This document shows, piece by piece, positions 7,888 to 15,990 of a DNA stretch of 64,000 nucleotides (positions within the stretch are counted from its first letter, which is position 1; each line of letters opens with the position of its first letter). The notes beneath the pieces were generated by a model, which was not told where the DNA came from, searched no databases, and was given only the letters and a program-made list of their open reading frames with translations. A program made the position numbers and the translations under genes. The stretch is from Embleya sp040629175 (GTDB lineage Bacteria > Actinomycetota > Actinomycetes > Streptomycetales > Streptomycetaceae), in assembly GCF_040629175.1 (NCBI RefSeq), contig NZ_JBEXUX010000005.1, forward strand, positions 62,001 to 126,000, given 5' to 3'.

Positions 7888-8754
7888 ATGAACGATCGAC
7901 AGGAGCTGGCCGGCTTTCTGCTGCGCTGCCGGGAACGGCTGTCGCCGGCGGACGTGGGGCTGCCCGATGGGGTCCGGCGCCGTACGGCGGGGCTGCGTCG
8001 CGAGGAGGTCGCGCGGCTGGCCGGGATGTCGGTCGACTACTACGCGCGGCTGGAGCAGAACCGGGGGCCGCACCCGTCGCCGCAGCTTCTTGCCGCGTTG
8101 GCGCGCGCGTTGCGGTTGGAGGAGGACGGGCGTGATCACCTTTTCCGGCTGGCCGGTCGTGTTCCGCCGGGGCGGTCGTGCGGTGCGGACGAGCATGTGT
8201 CGCCCGCGATATTGCTGATCCTGGATCGGCTGCACGATGTGCCGGCGCAGGTGATCTCGGATTCGGGCGACGTATTGGCGCAGAACGCGATGGCGGTGGC
8301 GCTGCTGGGGGCGAACGTCGGGCGCAACGTCGTGGTGCGGTGGTTTTGCGAGCCGGGTTCGCGGGAGCGGTTTCGCGGGGCGGACGTGGATGCGATCTCC
8401 CGGGCGTATGTGGCCGATCTGCGGGGTGTGCTCGGGGAGCGGCCGGGTGACGCGCGGGTCGCGGGGGTGGTGGCGCGGTTGTGTGCGGGGTCGGCCGAGT
8501 TCGCCGCGTTGTGGGCGGCGGCGGGGTCGGGGGGCGGGGACGAGGGGGGCGGCCTGTGCGAGGGGGCCGGGCGGTGGGGGCGGGGGGAGACGGTTTGGCA
8601 TCCGGAGGTCGGGGAGATCGCCTTGCGGAGTCAGGTGCTTGTCGCCGTGGAGGCGGGGCAGCGGGTGGTCGTTTATTCGGCCCCTGCGGGGAGCCTGGCG
8701 GCTGGGCGGTTGGCGTTGCTTCGGGTTGTCGGCGTGCAAACGATGTCGGCCTAG
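7888..8754 (+). CDS. XRE-family regulator with MmyB-like domain
   Basis: A 288-residue protein. The N-terminal HTH_XRE domain (about residues 5-75) has the typical VRRRTAGLRREEVARLAG and SVDYYARLEQNRGPHPS signature of the MmyB group. The C-terminal MmyB-like/PAS-type ligand domain begins near residue 100 (SPAILLILDRLHDVPAQVIS; DVLAQNAMA). The protein has a Gly/Glu-rich insertion near residues 210-235 that looks poorly conserved. Such Streptomyces regulators often control a neighbouring oxidoreductase; none is adjacent here. ATG 7888 is preferred to GTG 7882. The inverted repeat at 7833-7857 is a probable self-operator. Confidence 0.88.
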   Translation: MNDRQELAGFLLRCRERLSPADVGLPDGVRRRTAGLRREEVARLAGMSVDYYARLEQNRGPHPSPQLLAALARALRLEEDGRDHLFRLAGRVPPGRSCGADEHVSPAILLILDRLHDVPAQVISDSGDVLAQNAMAVALLGANVGRNVVVRWFCEPGSRERFRGADVDAISRAYVADLRGVLGERPGDARVAGVVARLCAGSAEFAALWAAAGSGGGDEGGGLCEGAGRWGRGETVWHPEVGEIALRSQVLVAVEAGQRVVVYSAPAGSLAAGRLALLRVVGVQTMSA

Positions 8755-8782
8755 TGGTGGGTGGGTTGGCGGGTCGGGTTGC

Positions 8783-9290
8783 CCTCGGTCGCCGGGCGGG
8801 CGGGTTCGCCTCATGCGCCGGCGGGGCTGGGTGGCCTCATGCGCCGGGCGGACTGGGTTCGCCTCATGCGCCGGCGGGGCTGCCTTGGCCTCATGCGCCG
8901 GGCGGACTGGGTTCGCCTCATGCGCCGGCGGGGCTGCCTTGGCCTCATGCGCCGGGCGGACTGGGTTCGCCTCATGCGCCGNNNNNNNNNNNNNNNNNNN
9001 NNNNNNNNNNNNNNNNNNNNNNNNNNNNNNNNNNNNNNNNNNNNNNNNNNNNNNNNNNNNNNNNNNNNNNNNNNNNNNNNGGCGGGGCTGGGTGGCCTCA
9101 AGCGCCGGCCGGGCTGGTTCGCCTCAAGCGCCGGCGGGGCTGGATGGCCTCAAACGCCGGTCGGGCTGATTCGGCTAAGCGTCGGCGAGGTTGGGTGGCC
9201 CACGCGTCGGGCCGGCTGGGTTCGCCTCATGTGCCGGCGGGGGCGAGTGGCCCCAAGCGCCGGCCGGGTCGTGAGGTACCGGGGCCGGCC
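8783..9290. repeat. G+C-rich 26/27-bp tandem repeat, array B, broken by the gap
   Basis: Units of the form CCTCATGCGCCGGCGGGGCT plus 6-7 nt repeat head to tail. Before the gap two alternating 27-bp units (CCTCATGCGCCGGGCGGACT... and CCTCATGCGCCGGCGGGGCT...) form an exact 54-bp higher-order period from about 8835 to 8981. After the gap (9081 on) units have drifted, with CCTCAAGCG and CCTCAAACG openings. It sits between the convergent XRE gene and the AlaRS-like gene. Confidence 0.85.
8982..9080. other. assembly gap (99 N)
   Basis: A run of 99 N inside the tandem array, with identical repeat units on the left flank. The true length is unknown because a 54-bp repeat cannot be spanned by short reads; the number of missing units may be larger or smaller than two. 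Confidence 0.97.
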
Positions 9291-9306
9291 GGGCTTGGGG
9301 GTTGCT

Positions 9307-10608
9307 TCAGGGGTGGGTTGGTGGGGGGAGGAGGGAGGTGAGGTGGGGGGGGGTGTCGATGGTCAGGCCGGCTTCTTTGGCGGCTTCGAGGGTCAGGTCC
9401 GGGGGGAAGCCGTGGGTGGTGTAGAGGGTGACGACGGTTTCGGTGGGGAGGTCGGGGTGGCCGGCTTCCAGGCGGCGGCGGATCGCCTTGTCGAGGAGGC
9501 GGGTGCCCTTGTGGAGGGTGCGGGCGAAGGATTCTTCCTCCCGGGCGGTCAGGGATTCGATGAGGGACGCGCTTCGGGTGAGTTCCGGCCAGGCGGGGGA
9601 GAGCGTCGTGACGATGCTTGCGGTGAGGGGTGGCAGGACGGGGCCCCGGATGCCGAGGCGACGGCCGTGTCGGAGCGCCCTTCGGATCAGTCGACGCAGG
9701 ACGTATTCGGTGCCCTCCTTGCCCGGACGGATGCCGTCCGCGAGCAGGAACGCGATCGCCCGCGCGTGGTCGGTGAGGACTTCGAAGGACACCCGATCGG
9801 GGTTGTCGCGGTCGGTGGGGGAGTAGGCCCGGCCCGCCAGTTCCTCGACCGTCGCCAACGTGGGGCGCAGCAGGTCGGTTTGTACGGTGCTGTCCACGCC
9901 CTGGAGCACCGTCGCGAGCCGATCCAGGCCCAGGCCCGTGTCGATGCCGGTGCGTGGTAGGTCGCCGAGTACCGGGAAACCGCCGCCGGGTTCGCTCTCG
10001 CCGCGCACGCTGCGCATGAAGACCAGGCTCCACAACTCGACGAAGCGTTCGGGGTCGACCGAGGGTCCCCCGTCGCGCCCGTACTCCGGTCCCCGGTCGT
10101 AGGTGACGTCCGAGCACGGACCGCACGGCCCCGGTACGCCCATCGACCAGAAGTTGTCCGCCGCGCCCAGGCGTTGGATCCGCTCCGAGGGCATGCCGAC
10201 CGAGCGCCAGATGCGCGCCGACTCGTCGTCGTCCTCGTAGACGGTGACCCACAGGCGGTCGGGGGAGAGGCCGAAGTGTTCGGTCAGCACCTCGTACGCG
10301 AACCCGATCGCCTCCGACTTGAAGTAGTCGCCGAAGGAGAAGTTGCCGAGCATCTCGAAGAAGGTGGAGTGCCGGCGGGTGTGTCCGATGTTGTCGATGT
10401 CCACGGTGCGTACGCACTTTTGCACCGAGGTCGCGCGGGGCACTTCGGGTTCGACGTCGCCCAGGAACCAGGGCTTGAACTGGTTCATCCCCGCGTTGGC
10501 CACGAGCAGGCTCGAATCGGGCGGCAGCAGCGAACCGGACGGCACGAGGCGATGTCCGCGCGCGGTGAAGAAGTCGAGGAAGGTGGAACGGATCTGTGGC
10601 GAGAGCAT
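9307..10608 (-). CDS. truncated alanyl-tRNA synthetase paralogue (aminoacylation core only)
   Basis: A 433-residue protein that matches only the N-terminal half of alanyl-tRNA synthetase: the class II catalytic domain (MLSPQIRSTFLDFFTARGH; SLLVANAGMNQFKPWFLG; motif 2 RATSVQKCVR; RRHSTFFEMLGNFSFGDYFK; motif 3 GIDTGLGLDRLATVLQG) and the helical tRNA-recognition domain (PGKEGTEYVLRRLIRRALRH). It stops where the editing domain and C-Ala domain (another 400 or so residues) should start. Catalytic motifs are intact, so it is likely a functional stand-alone paralogue; related proteins are found in streptomycetes. Possible jobs are alanylation without proofreading or supply of Ala-tRNA to a tRNA-dependent pathway. 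The ATG at 10608 is chosen where AlaRS similarity starts. No T-box was found upstream. Confidence 0.85.
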   Translation of the reverse strand: MLSPQIRSTFLDFFTARGHRLVPSGSLLPPDSSLLVANAGMNQFKPWFLGDVEPEVPRATSVQKCVRTVDIDNIGHTRRHSTFFEMLGNFSFGDYFKSEAIGFAYEVLTEHFGLSPDRLWVTVYEDDDESARIWRSVGMPSERIQRLGAADNFWSMGVPGPCGPCSDVTYDRGPEYGRDGGPSVDPERFVELWSLVFMRSVRGESEPGGGFPVLGDLPRTGIDTGLGLDRLATVLQGVDSTVQTDLLRPTLATVEELAGRAYSPTDRDNPDRVSFEVLTDHARAIAFLLADGIRPGKEGTEYVLRRLIRRALRHGRRLGIRGPVLPPLTASIVTTLSPAWPELTRSASLIESLTAREEESFARTLHKGTRLLDKAIRRRLEAGHPDLPTETVVTLYTTHGFPPDLTLEAAKEAGLTIDTPPHLTSLLPPPTHP

Positions 10609-10825
10609 GGCGAATCGGCCTTCGCGAGAGCAGCGGGCGGTGGGAGTACACACACGCCGAGCCGGGCCGAGCGGCGCTATCGCGCTCGGTTCGCCGGCCC
10701 GACGCCGGTAGCTCGCTGCCCGTTGATCCACATGTTTCGACGATAACCGACACCGGGTTGTCGGCGACGGGATTTTCGGGCCGCGAACCGGTGCCCGGTC
10801 GCCCGGATGGCCTACCGTGACGGGC

Positions 10826-11188
10826 ATGAGTGACCTGCCGAGCAGCGAAGCGCCGTACGGCCGGGGGGCGGACCTGCAGCCGGACATGGCCGACCGGCTG
10901 CGTTCCTACTGGGGCTTCTCCGCGCAGCGCGAACGCCAGGCGGCGATCGGCCGGGCCGCGCCGCGCAAGCGGCGACACGTCGAGGTGCAGTGCGGCAAGT
11001 GCGGCTCGACCAAGGTGAGCACCGACATCGTCGGCGACTACGTCTGCGGTTCGTGCGCCGCGCGCTGGCGTCCGCCGACCGCCGCGGACGGTCCCACGTG
11101 TCCCGAGTGCGGCTCGGGCAAGGTGTCCTCGATGCCGTACGGGGACCGCAAGTGTCGGGACTGCGATCACCAGTGGCGCCCCAGCTGA
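10826..11188 (+). CDS. double zinc-ribbon protein
   Basis: A 120-residue soluble protein. The N-terminal 50 residues are basic helical (DRLRSYWGFSAQRERQAAIG). The C-terminal part has two zinc ribbons in tandem: CGKC...CGSC (CGKCGSTKVSTDIVGDYVC) and CPEC...CRDC (CPECGSGKVSSMPYGDRKC). Each four-Cys set can bind one zinc ion, as in small nucleic-acid or protein-binding ribbons. It is transcribed away from the AlaRS-like gene, 217 nt apart. Function is unknown; a role in translation or transcription is only a guess. Confidence 0.7.
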   Translation: MSDLPSSEAPYGRGADLQPDMADRLRSYWGFSAQRERQAAIGRAAPRKRRHVEVQCGKCGSTKVSTDIVGDYVCGSCAARWRPPTAADGPTCPECGSGKVSSMPYGDRKCRDCDHQWRPS

Positions 11189-11285
11189 CCTGCGGCTTCG
11201 TCGCGCTTTCGGCGGGAGGCCCTTGTTTTGTAGGGCTGTTGCGGATACCCACGAAGGCAAAACGATCAACGTGGGAGGCAACACC

Positions 11286-12092
11286 ATGGCAGGACGTCTT
11301 CAGGACCACGTCGCGGTGATCACCGGCTCCGGGGCGGGCATCGGGCGCGGGATCGCCCGGCGGTTCGCGGCCGAGGGATGTCGGATCCTGGTCAACGACA
11401 TCGGGGCCGAGTCGGCGGATCGGGTCGCCGCCGAGATCGCCGAGGTGTTCGGCGTCGACACGCTCGCGGTGGTCGCCGACGTCACGGTCAAGGCGGAGGC
11501 GGTCGGCCTGGTCGAGGCCGCGCTGGACCGGTGGGGCCGGTTGGACACGTTGGTGAACAACGCGTGGGGCGGCGGGCGGATCAACCGCCTGGAGAACAAG
11601 ACCGACGAGATGTTGCAGCACGGTCTGGACATGGCCCTGTGGGCCGGATGGTGGACGATGCGCGCGGCGTTCGAGCCGATGCGGGACGCGGGTGGCGGCA
11701 GCGTGATCAACATCGCCAGCCTGAACGGCGTCAACGCGCATCGGTTCACCGCCGAGTACAACGTCGGCAAGGAGGCGCTGCGGGCGCTGACCCGCTCGGC
11801 GGCGCGGGAGTGGGCGCCGCATCAGATCCGGGCCAACGTGATCTGTCCCGGGGCCAGGACCGACGCGTTCGCGGCCTACGCCAAGGTGAACCCGGAGGCC
11901 GCCGCGCTCGCGGAGTCGGCCAATCCGATGGGCCGGATGGGCGACCCGGAGACCGACATCGGCGGCGCTGCCCTGTTCCTGGCCAGTGACGACTCGCGCT
12001 ATGTCACGGGGAACACGCTCTTCGTCGGCGGCGGCACGCACATCAACGGTTCGACCTGGGCGCCGACGCCGGAGGAGGACCGGGTCGGGTAG
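11286..12092 (+). CDS. SDR-family NAD(P)-dependent oxidoreductase
   Basis: A 268-residue classical short-chain dehydrogenase. N-terminal Rossmann motif TGSGAGIGRGIA, NNAWGG (variant of NNAG), active-site Ser in NIASLNG, and the YxxxK pair at Tyr158 and Lys162 (AEYNVGKEAL); the C-terminal VTGNTLFVGGGTHING is typical of the family. It oxidises or reduces a carbonyl/hydroxyl of an unknown substrate in the cytoplasm. ATG 11286 has GGGAGG ten nt upstream. It is separate from pncB downstream, which has its own promoter. Confidence 0.88.
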   Translation: MAGRLQDHVAVITGSGAGIGRGIARRFAAEGCRILVNDIGAESADRVAAEIAEVFGVDTLAVVADVTVKAEAVGLVEAALDRWGRLDTLVNNAWGGGRINRLENKTDEMLQHGLDMALWAGWWTMRAAFEPMRDAGGGSVINIASLNGVNAHRFTAEYNVGKEALRALTRSAAREWAPHQIRANVICPGARTDAFAAYAKVNPEAAALAESANPMGRMGDPETDIGGAALFLASDDSRYVTGNTLFVGGGTHINGSTWAPTPEEDRVG

Positions 12093-12161
12093 CGAGATGG
12101 TGGATATTGTCCGGATATCGAGGCTTGAGTGGGCGAATTACCGTGATGCGCACCACTCTTG

Positions 12162-12205
12162 CGAGTAATCGTCAAACTGACGAGTAATCGTGTTATGCTG
12201 ACGAC
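12162..12205 (+). promoter_or_regulatory. pncB promoter with 19-bp direct-repeat operator, leaderless start
   Basis: CGAGTAATCGT occurs at 12162-12172 and again at 12181-12191, period 19 bp, with a weaker copy (CGAATTACCGT) at 12134-12144. A -10 hexamer TATGCT (12194-12199) lies only 6 nt before the pncB ATG at 12206, with GTCAAA at 12171-12176 as -35 at 17-bp spacing. No ribosome site fits, so the mRNA is probably leaderless. The repeats cover the -35/-10 interval, as a repressor operator would. Confidence 0.6.
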
Positions 12206-13510
12206 ATGGACACCGCAACCACGGCATTGCTCACGGATCACTACGAGCTGACGATGCTCGAAGCCGCACTTCGCAGCGGCGCGGCGCATCGCCGTTCGGT
12301 GTTCGAGGTCTTCGCCCGCCGACTGCCGGACGGTCGGCGCTACGGCGTGACCGCCGGCACCGGGCGGCTGCTCGACGCCATCGAGAACTTCCGCTTCGAC
12401 GAGGAGACGCTGCGCTTCCTCGGCGAGGCCGGGGTGGTCGGTCCGGCGACGCTGGACTGGCTGGCGGGCTACCGGTTCACCGGCAACATCTGGGGCTACG
12501 CCGAGGGCGAGTGCTGGTTCCCGGGTTCGCCGCTGGTGGTGGTCGAGGGCAGCTTCGCCGAGGCGGTGGTGCTGGAGACGTTGATCCTGTCGATCCTCAA
12601 CCACGACGCCGCCGTCGCCGCCGCCGCATCCCGGATGACGTCGGCCGCGGCCGGGCGTCCGTGCATCGAGATGGGCTCGCGCCGCACCCACGAGGAGGCG
12701 GCGGTGGCCGCCGCGCGGGCCGCGTACATCTGCGGTTTCGCGAGCACCTCGAACCTGCGTGCCGGGCAGCGGTACGGGATCCCGACTCGGGGCACCAGCG
12801 CGCACGCGTTCACGCTGCTGCATGACGACGAGCGCGAGGCGTTCGCGGCGCAGGTGGCCGCGCTCGGCGCGGACACCACGCTGCTCGTGGACACCTACGA
12901 CGTGGCGAGTGCGGTGCGCACGGCGGTGGAGGTGGCCGGGCACGAACTCGGCGCGGTTCGGCTCGACTCGGGTGATCTGCTGTTGCTCGCGCACCGGGTA
13001 CGGGCGCAGCTCGACGAGCTCGGGGCGGTCAAGACCCGGATCGTGGTCACCAGCGACCTCGACGAGTACGCGATCGCCTCGCTGCGGGCGGCTCCCGTGG
13101 ACGCCTACGGGGTAGGCACCCAATTGGTCACCGGCTCGGGGCAGCCGACCGCGTCGCTGGTGTACAAACTGGTCGCGCGGGCGATGAGCGATGCGCCGGA
13201 CGCGCCGCTGGTGCCGGTGGCCAAGAAGTCGCCGGGCAAGCCGAGCCACGGCGGTCGCAAGAGCGCGGTGCGGCGGTACGACGCGGACGGGGTGGCCGAG
13301 GCCGAGGTGCTGCGGCCCTTTCGCGCCGATGCGGAAGCCGTGCCGGGCGAGCGGGAATTGCTGGTCCCGCTGGTCGTGGACGGAGAGATCGTCGGGCGCG
13401 AGCCGCTGTCGGCGGCGCGCACGCGACACGCGCGTTCGCGTGAGGAACTGCCGCTTTCGGCTACACAGCTCTCGCGCGGGGAACCGGTACTTCCGACGAT
13501 CTACGAGTAG
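12206..13510 (+). CDS. pncB: nicotinate phosphoribosyltransferase
   Basis: A 434-residue enzyme of NAD salvage: nicotinate + PRPP (+ ATP) to nicotinate mononucleotide. Family signatures: TDHYELTMLEAALRSG at the N-terminus, EMGSRRTHEEAAVAAARAAY, CGFASTSNLRAG and GIPTRGTSAHAF, and the phosphate-binding AVRLDSGDLLLLA. Length is normal for the actinobacterial form. It starts at ATG 12206 directly after a -10 element, so it is probably translated from a leaderless mRNA. pncA follows 60 nt downstream with its own GGAGG, so the two form an NAD-salvage operon. The same enzyme (PncB1) lies next to the clpS/mec/cysO/cysM region in mycobacteria. Confidence 0.93.
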   Translation: MDTATTALLTDHYELTMLEAALRSGAAHRRSVFEVFARRLPDGRRYGVTAGTGRLLDAIENFRFDEETLRFLGEAGVVGPATLDWLAGYRFTGNIWGYAEGECWFPGSPLVVVEGSFAEAVVLETLILSILNHDAAVAAAASRMTSAAAGRPCIEMGSRRTHEEAAVAAARAAYICGFASTSNLRAGQRYGIPTRGTSAHAFTLLHDDEREAFAAQVAALGADTTLLVDTYDVASAVRTAVEVAGHELGAVRLDSGDLLLLAHRVRAQLDELGAVKTRIVVTSDLDEYAIASLRAAPVDAYGVGTQLVTGSGQPTASLVYKLVARAMSDAPDAPLVPVAKKSPGKPSHGGRKSAVRRYDADGVAEAEVLRPFRADAEAVPGERELLVPLVVDGEIVGREPLSAARTRHARSREELPLSATQLSRGEPVLPTIYE

Positions 13511-13570
13511 GCGCGGAACGGGCTCGTCGGACTCGACGGGGCCGGGCCGGTCACGAGGAGGCACGAAGCG

Positions 13571-14194
13571 ATGACCCGGGCATTGATCGTGGTCGACGTA
13601 CAGAACGACTTCTGTGAGGGCGGCAGCCTCGCGGTCGAGGGCGGGGCGGCGGTCGCCGAGGCGATCCGGCACCACGTCGCGGCCAATGCGGCCGAGCAGC
13701 CGCCGGATCCGGTGCACACGGAGACGCCGGCGTATGCGCACATCGTGGCGACGCGGGATCACCATGTGGATCCCGGGGCGCACTTTTCGGCGACGCCGGA
13801 TTATGCGGGGACCTGGCCGGTGCACTGTGTGGCCGGGACCGAGGGGGCGCGGTTCCATCCGGCGTTCGCGCCGGTGGTCGAGTCGGGGCGGGTCGAGGAG
13901 GTCTTCTCCAAGGGGGCGTACGCGGCCGCCTACAGCGGGTTCGAGGGGGCGGCCGGGGACGGGACGTCGTTGGCGGACTGGTTGCGGGCGCGGGGGGTTA
14001 CGCAGGTGGACGTGGTGGGGATTGCCACGGATCACTGCGTGCGGGCGACTGCGTTGGATGCGGTGCGGGAGGGGTTTTCGACGCGGGTGTTGGTGGGGTT
14101 GACGGCGGGGGTGGGGCGGGAGAGTACGGCCGTCGCGCTTGCCGAGCTTCGGGGGGCGGGGGCGGAGGTCGTGGGGGAGCGGGTCTTGCCCTGA
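13571..14194 (+). CDS. pncA: nicotinamidase
   Basis: A 207-residue cysteine hydrolase (isochorismatase fold) that deamidates nicotinamide to nicotinate, feeding PncB just upstream. The catalytic triad can be seen as Asp9 (LIVVDVQNDF), Lys114 (FSKGAYAAAYSGF) and Cys156 (ATDHCVRAT); RDHHVDPG holds the metal-binding Asp/His/His, and GTEGARFHP is also typical. ATG 13571 has GAGGAGG before it. The gene ends at a cluster of 26-bp repeats (array C) that probably serves as the operon end. Confidence 0.93.
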   Translation: MTRALIVVDVQNDFCEGGSLAVEGGAAVAEAIRHHVAANAAEQPPDPVHTETPAYAHIVATRDHHVDPGAHFSATPDYAGTWPVHCVAGTEGARFHPAFAPVVESGRVEEVFSKGAYAAAYSGFEGAAGDGTSLADWLRARGVTQVDVVGIATDHCVRATALDAVREGFSTRVLVGLTAGVGRESTAVALAELRGAGAEVVGERVLP

Positions 14195-14219
14195 GGGCGG
14201 TGGGGGTTCGGCTTGTTCG

Positions 14220-14310
14220 CCTCAAGCGCCGGCGGGGCTGCTTGGCCTCATGTGCCGGCCGGGCTGGTTGCCCTCATGCGCCGGGCAGGCTGGGTTCGCC
14301 TCACCCGGTC
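14220..14310. repeat. G+C-rich 26-bp repeat, array C
   Basis: Units start at 14220 (CCTCAAGCGCCGGCGGGGCT), 14246, 14272 and 14299, that is at 26, 26 and 27 nt. It lies at the convergent junction of pncA (plus) and a decayed M6 protease gene (minus), and its first units form the last codons of that fragment. Confidence 0.8.
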
Positions 14311-14695
14311 GGGAGCCGGACCCCGGCCCGCCCGACGTGTTCGGGCGATCGCCGAACTCGACCAGGATCACGAACACCCGCGCCTGGGCGGGCGGACGGA
14401 TCTCCGCCGCGCCCGTCTCGCCCGCCGGCACGGTGCGCGCCGTGAGCCCGGGGTCCTCGGTGATCGCCTGCACCGCCGCGTCGCGCCGCTGCCCGCGCCG
14501 CTCGGTGAACGGATGCGCAAGATCGTCGTCGCGTTCGACGAAGGGGCCGGAGTCCGCGGTGCGCCCCGCCGGGGGATCGGCCGCCGGGCCCGGCGCGGCA
14601 GGCGCGGTGGCCGGCAGGAGCAGTGCGCACAGCGTGGCGACGACGGCAGGGGCGAGGTGCCTCGGGTTCACCTGCGTTCTCCGGGTCTCGGACAT
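14222..14695 (-). pseudogene. N-terminal fragment of an M6 (immune inhibitor A-type) metalloprotease
   Basis: A 157-residue frame with a signal peptide (about residues 12-35, APAVVATLCALLLPATAPAA), a propeptide segment DLAHPFTERRGQRRDAAVQA and the start of the M6 domain RVFVILVEFGD, which is the hallmark that opens the protease domain of immune inhibitor A proteins. Similarity ends directly after that; the remainder (GEANPACPAHEG...) is translated repeat array C. The HExxH zinc motif and several hundred further residues are missing, so the gene is truncated and should be inactive. The secreted protease was probably lost through a rearrangement at the repeat. ATG 14695 is the start before the signal peptide. 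Confidence 0.65.
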
Positions 14696-14854
14696 TCCTG
14701 AGCCGAAGATCACCGCTCCGACCGGTCGCGGGAGGGTGCCCGCAGCCCGGACCGATAAATCCCGATCGCAATCGAATGGTTACATTGCGCGGCCCGCGCA
14801 GTAGCGTGAGAGACGGGGGGCGTGCACATAGGGGTGCAGGGGAGGTGGTGCGTC

Positions 14855-15058
14855 GTGGCAAGAGGAGATTTCTTCCGTCTCGGCTACGGCGTATTCGTCA
14901 CGATCGTCTTGACGGTCTCACTATTGGCGGCCTGGGAGCCGCGCACCGTGGCGGGAGCTGCCGTCGCCATGGGCATCGGGGTCGCGCTGGGCACGACGAC
15001 GGCAGTGCTCGGCATTCGCGCACGGCATCACCCGTCCCGGGTCACGACCCGCGGATGA
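14855..15058 (+). CDS. small membrane protein with two TM helices
   Basis: A 67-residue hydrophobic protein. GTG 14855 follows GGAGG at 14841-14845. Residues 7-25 (RLGYGVFVTIVLTVSLLAAW) and 31-52 (AGAAVAMGIGVALGTTTAVLG) are two transmembrane helices joined by a short loop; the tail is basic. No family is recognised. It lies between the M6 fragment (minus) and a convergent RDD gene, with which its 3' end overlaps by 17 nt. Confidence 0.55.
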   Translation: MARGDFFRLGYGVFVTIVLTVSLLAAWEPRTVAGAAVAMGIGVALGTTTAVLGIRARHHPSRVTTRG

Positions 15059-15842
15059 CGGTGGTCCGGGCGGCCTTGTCGTGCAGACACTGGTGCCACG
15101 GCTGATCCCAGAATTGCCACAACACGTTGACCAGCCAGAAGAGCGTGCCCAGGCAGGGCACGGCCAGGGGCAACGTGTACACGCCGGCGCGGGTCCATGC
15201 GATCGACCCAGCGATGGGCCCGCCGTCGGCCACCCGAACCACCCGGATGCGCACCACTCGTTTGCCGAGCGTGCGGCCGAACCGGTCGAGCTGGAAGCCC
15301 TCGTAGACGAAATAGACCAACGAGAAGATCAGGCCCGAGGCGAACTGCGAGCCGAAGGTCACGTCGTCGTAGTCGTAGTCGGTGACCGGCCACGAGATCA
15401 GCCCCGCGATCACGCCGACGATGATGCTGTCGACGATCCGCGCGAGCAGTCGCCGCGCCGGACCGCCGAGGGTGGGGCCCGCGCCGTGACCGCCGCCGCC
15501 GGCGCCGTAGGAGGGGTCCTGGCCGTAGGGACCGCCCGGCCCGTACGAGCCGCCCTGACCGTAGGGATACTGCCCGGTGGGGTCCTGGCCGTACGGCGGT
15601 TGCCCGGACGGGTCCTGGCCGTACGGGGGTTGCTGCTGCCCGGTCGGGTCCTGGCCGTAGGGCGGCTGCCCGCCGGGCGGTTGCTGCTGCCCGTAGGGCG
15701 GTTGTCCGTAAGGCGGCTGTCCGTACGGCGGTTGGCCGGGCGGGGGTTGTCGGCCGGGCGGAGGTGGTGGTCCGGACGGGTTGCGACCCGAGGGGTCGTC
15801 GCCGTACGGGTCGGGCGGTGGAGGCGGCGCACTACCTGTCAT
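15042..15842 (-). CDS. RDD-family membrane protein with Pro/Gly/Gln-rich N-terminus
   Basis: A 266-residue protein. Residues 1 to about 115 are low complexity, built from repeats of the GQPPYGQ/GQDPTGQ type, and likely to be an unfolded cytoplasmic tail. The RDD domain follows (PARRLLARIVDSIIVGVIAG, then FGRTLGKRVVRIRVVR) with three or so TM helices and a characteristic HDKAARTTVI end. RDD proteins are membrane proteins of poorly known function (some act as transport or Na+/H+ exchange components). ATG 15842 starts MTGSAPPPPPDP. A second RDD gene lies directly upstream in the same direction, so they form a pair. Confidence 0.8.
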   Translation of the reverse strand: MTGSAPPPPPDPYGDDPSGRNPSGPPPPPGRQPPPGQPPYGQPPYGQPPYGQQQPPGGQPPYGQDPTGQQQPPYGQDPSGQPPYGQDPTGQYPYGQGGSYGPGGPYGQDPSYGAGGGGHGAGPTLGGPARRLLARIVDSIIVGVIAGLISWPVTDYDYDDVTFGSQFASGLIFSLVYFVYEGFQLDRFGRTLGKRVVRIRVVRVADGGPIAGSIAWTRAGVYTLPLAVPCLGTLFWLVNVLWQFWDQPWHQCLHDKAARTTVIRGS

Positions 15843-15990
15843 GAAGCCGAGTAAAGCGGACAAAAGCTGACGTAAGTGTGACGTCTCGGGCCAATTCGGG
15901 CGTGTCGCGCCTGGATGGGTCAGTGGTGGGGGCGGGGCGAGCCGACCCGGACCGATCCCTTGCGGACCGACTCGTTCCGGACCGGCCCGC

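Noticed and set aside
8809..9260. The 27-bp repeat array as a CRISPR
   Set aside because: Units are head to tail without unique spacers and no cas gene is present.
8390..9341. Open frames reading through the repeat array and the gap
   Set aside because: They translate the repeat (RLMRRRG-type peptides) and contain unknown residues; no start signal or family similarity.
10609..10825. T-box leader in front of the AlaRS-like gene
   Set aside because: The T-box consensus AGGGTGGNACCGCG is not present on the minus strand.
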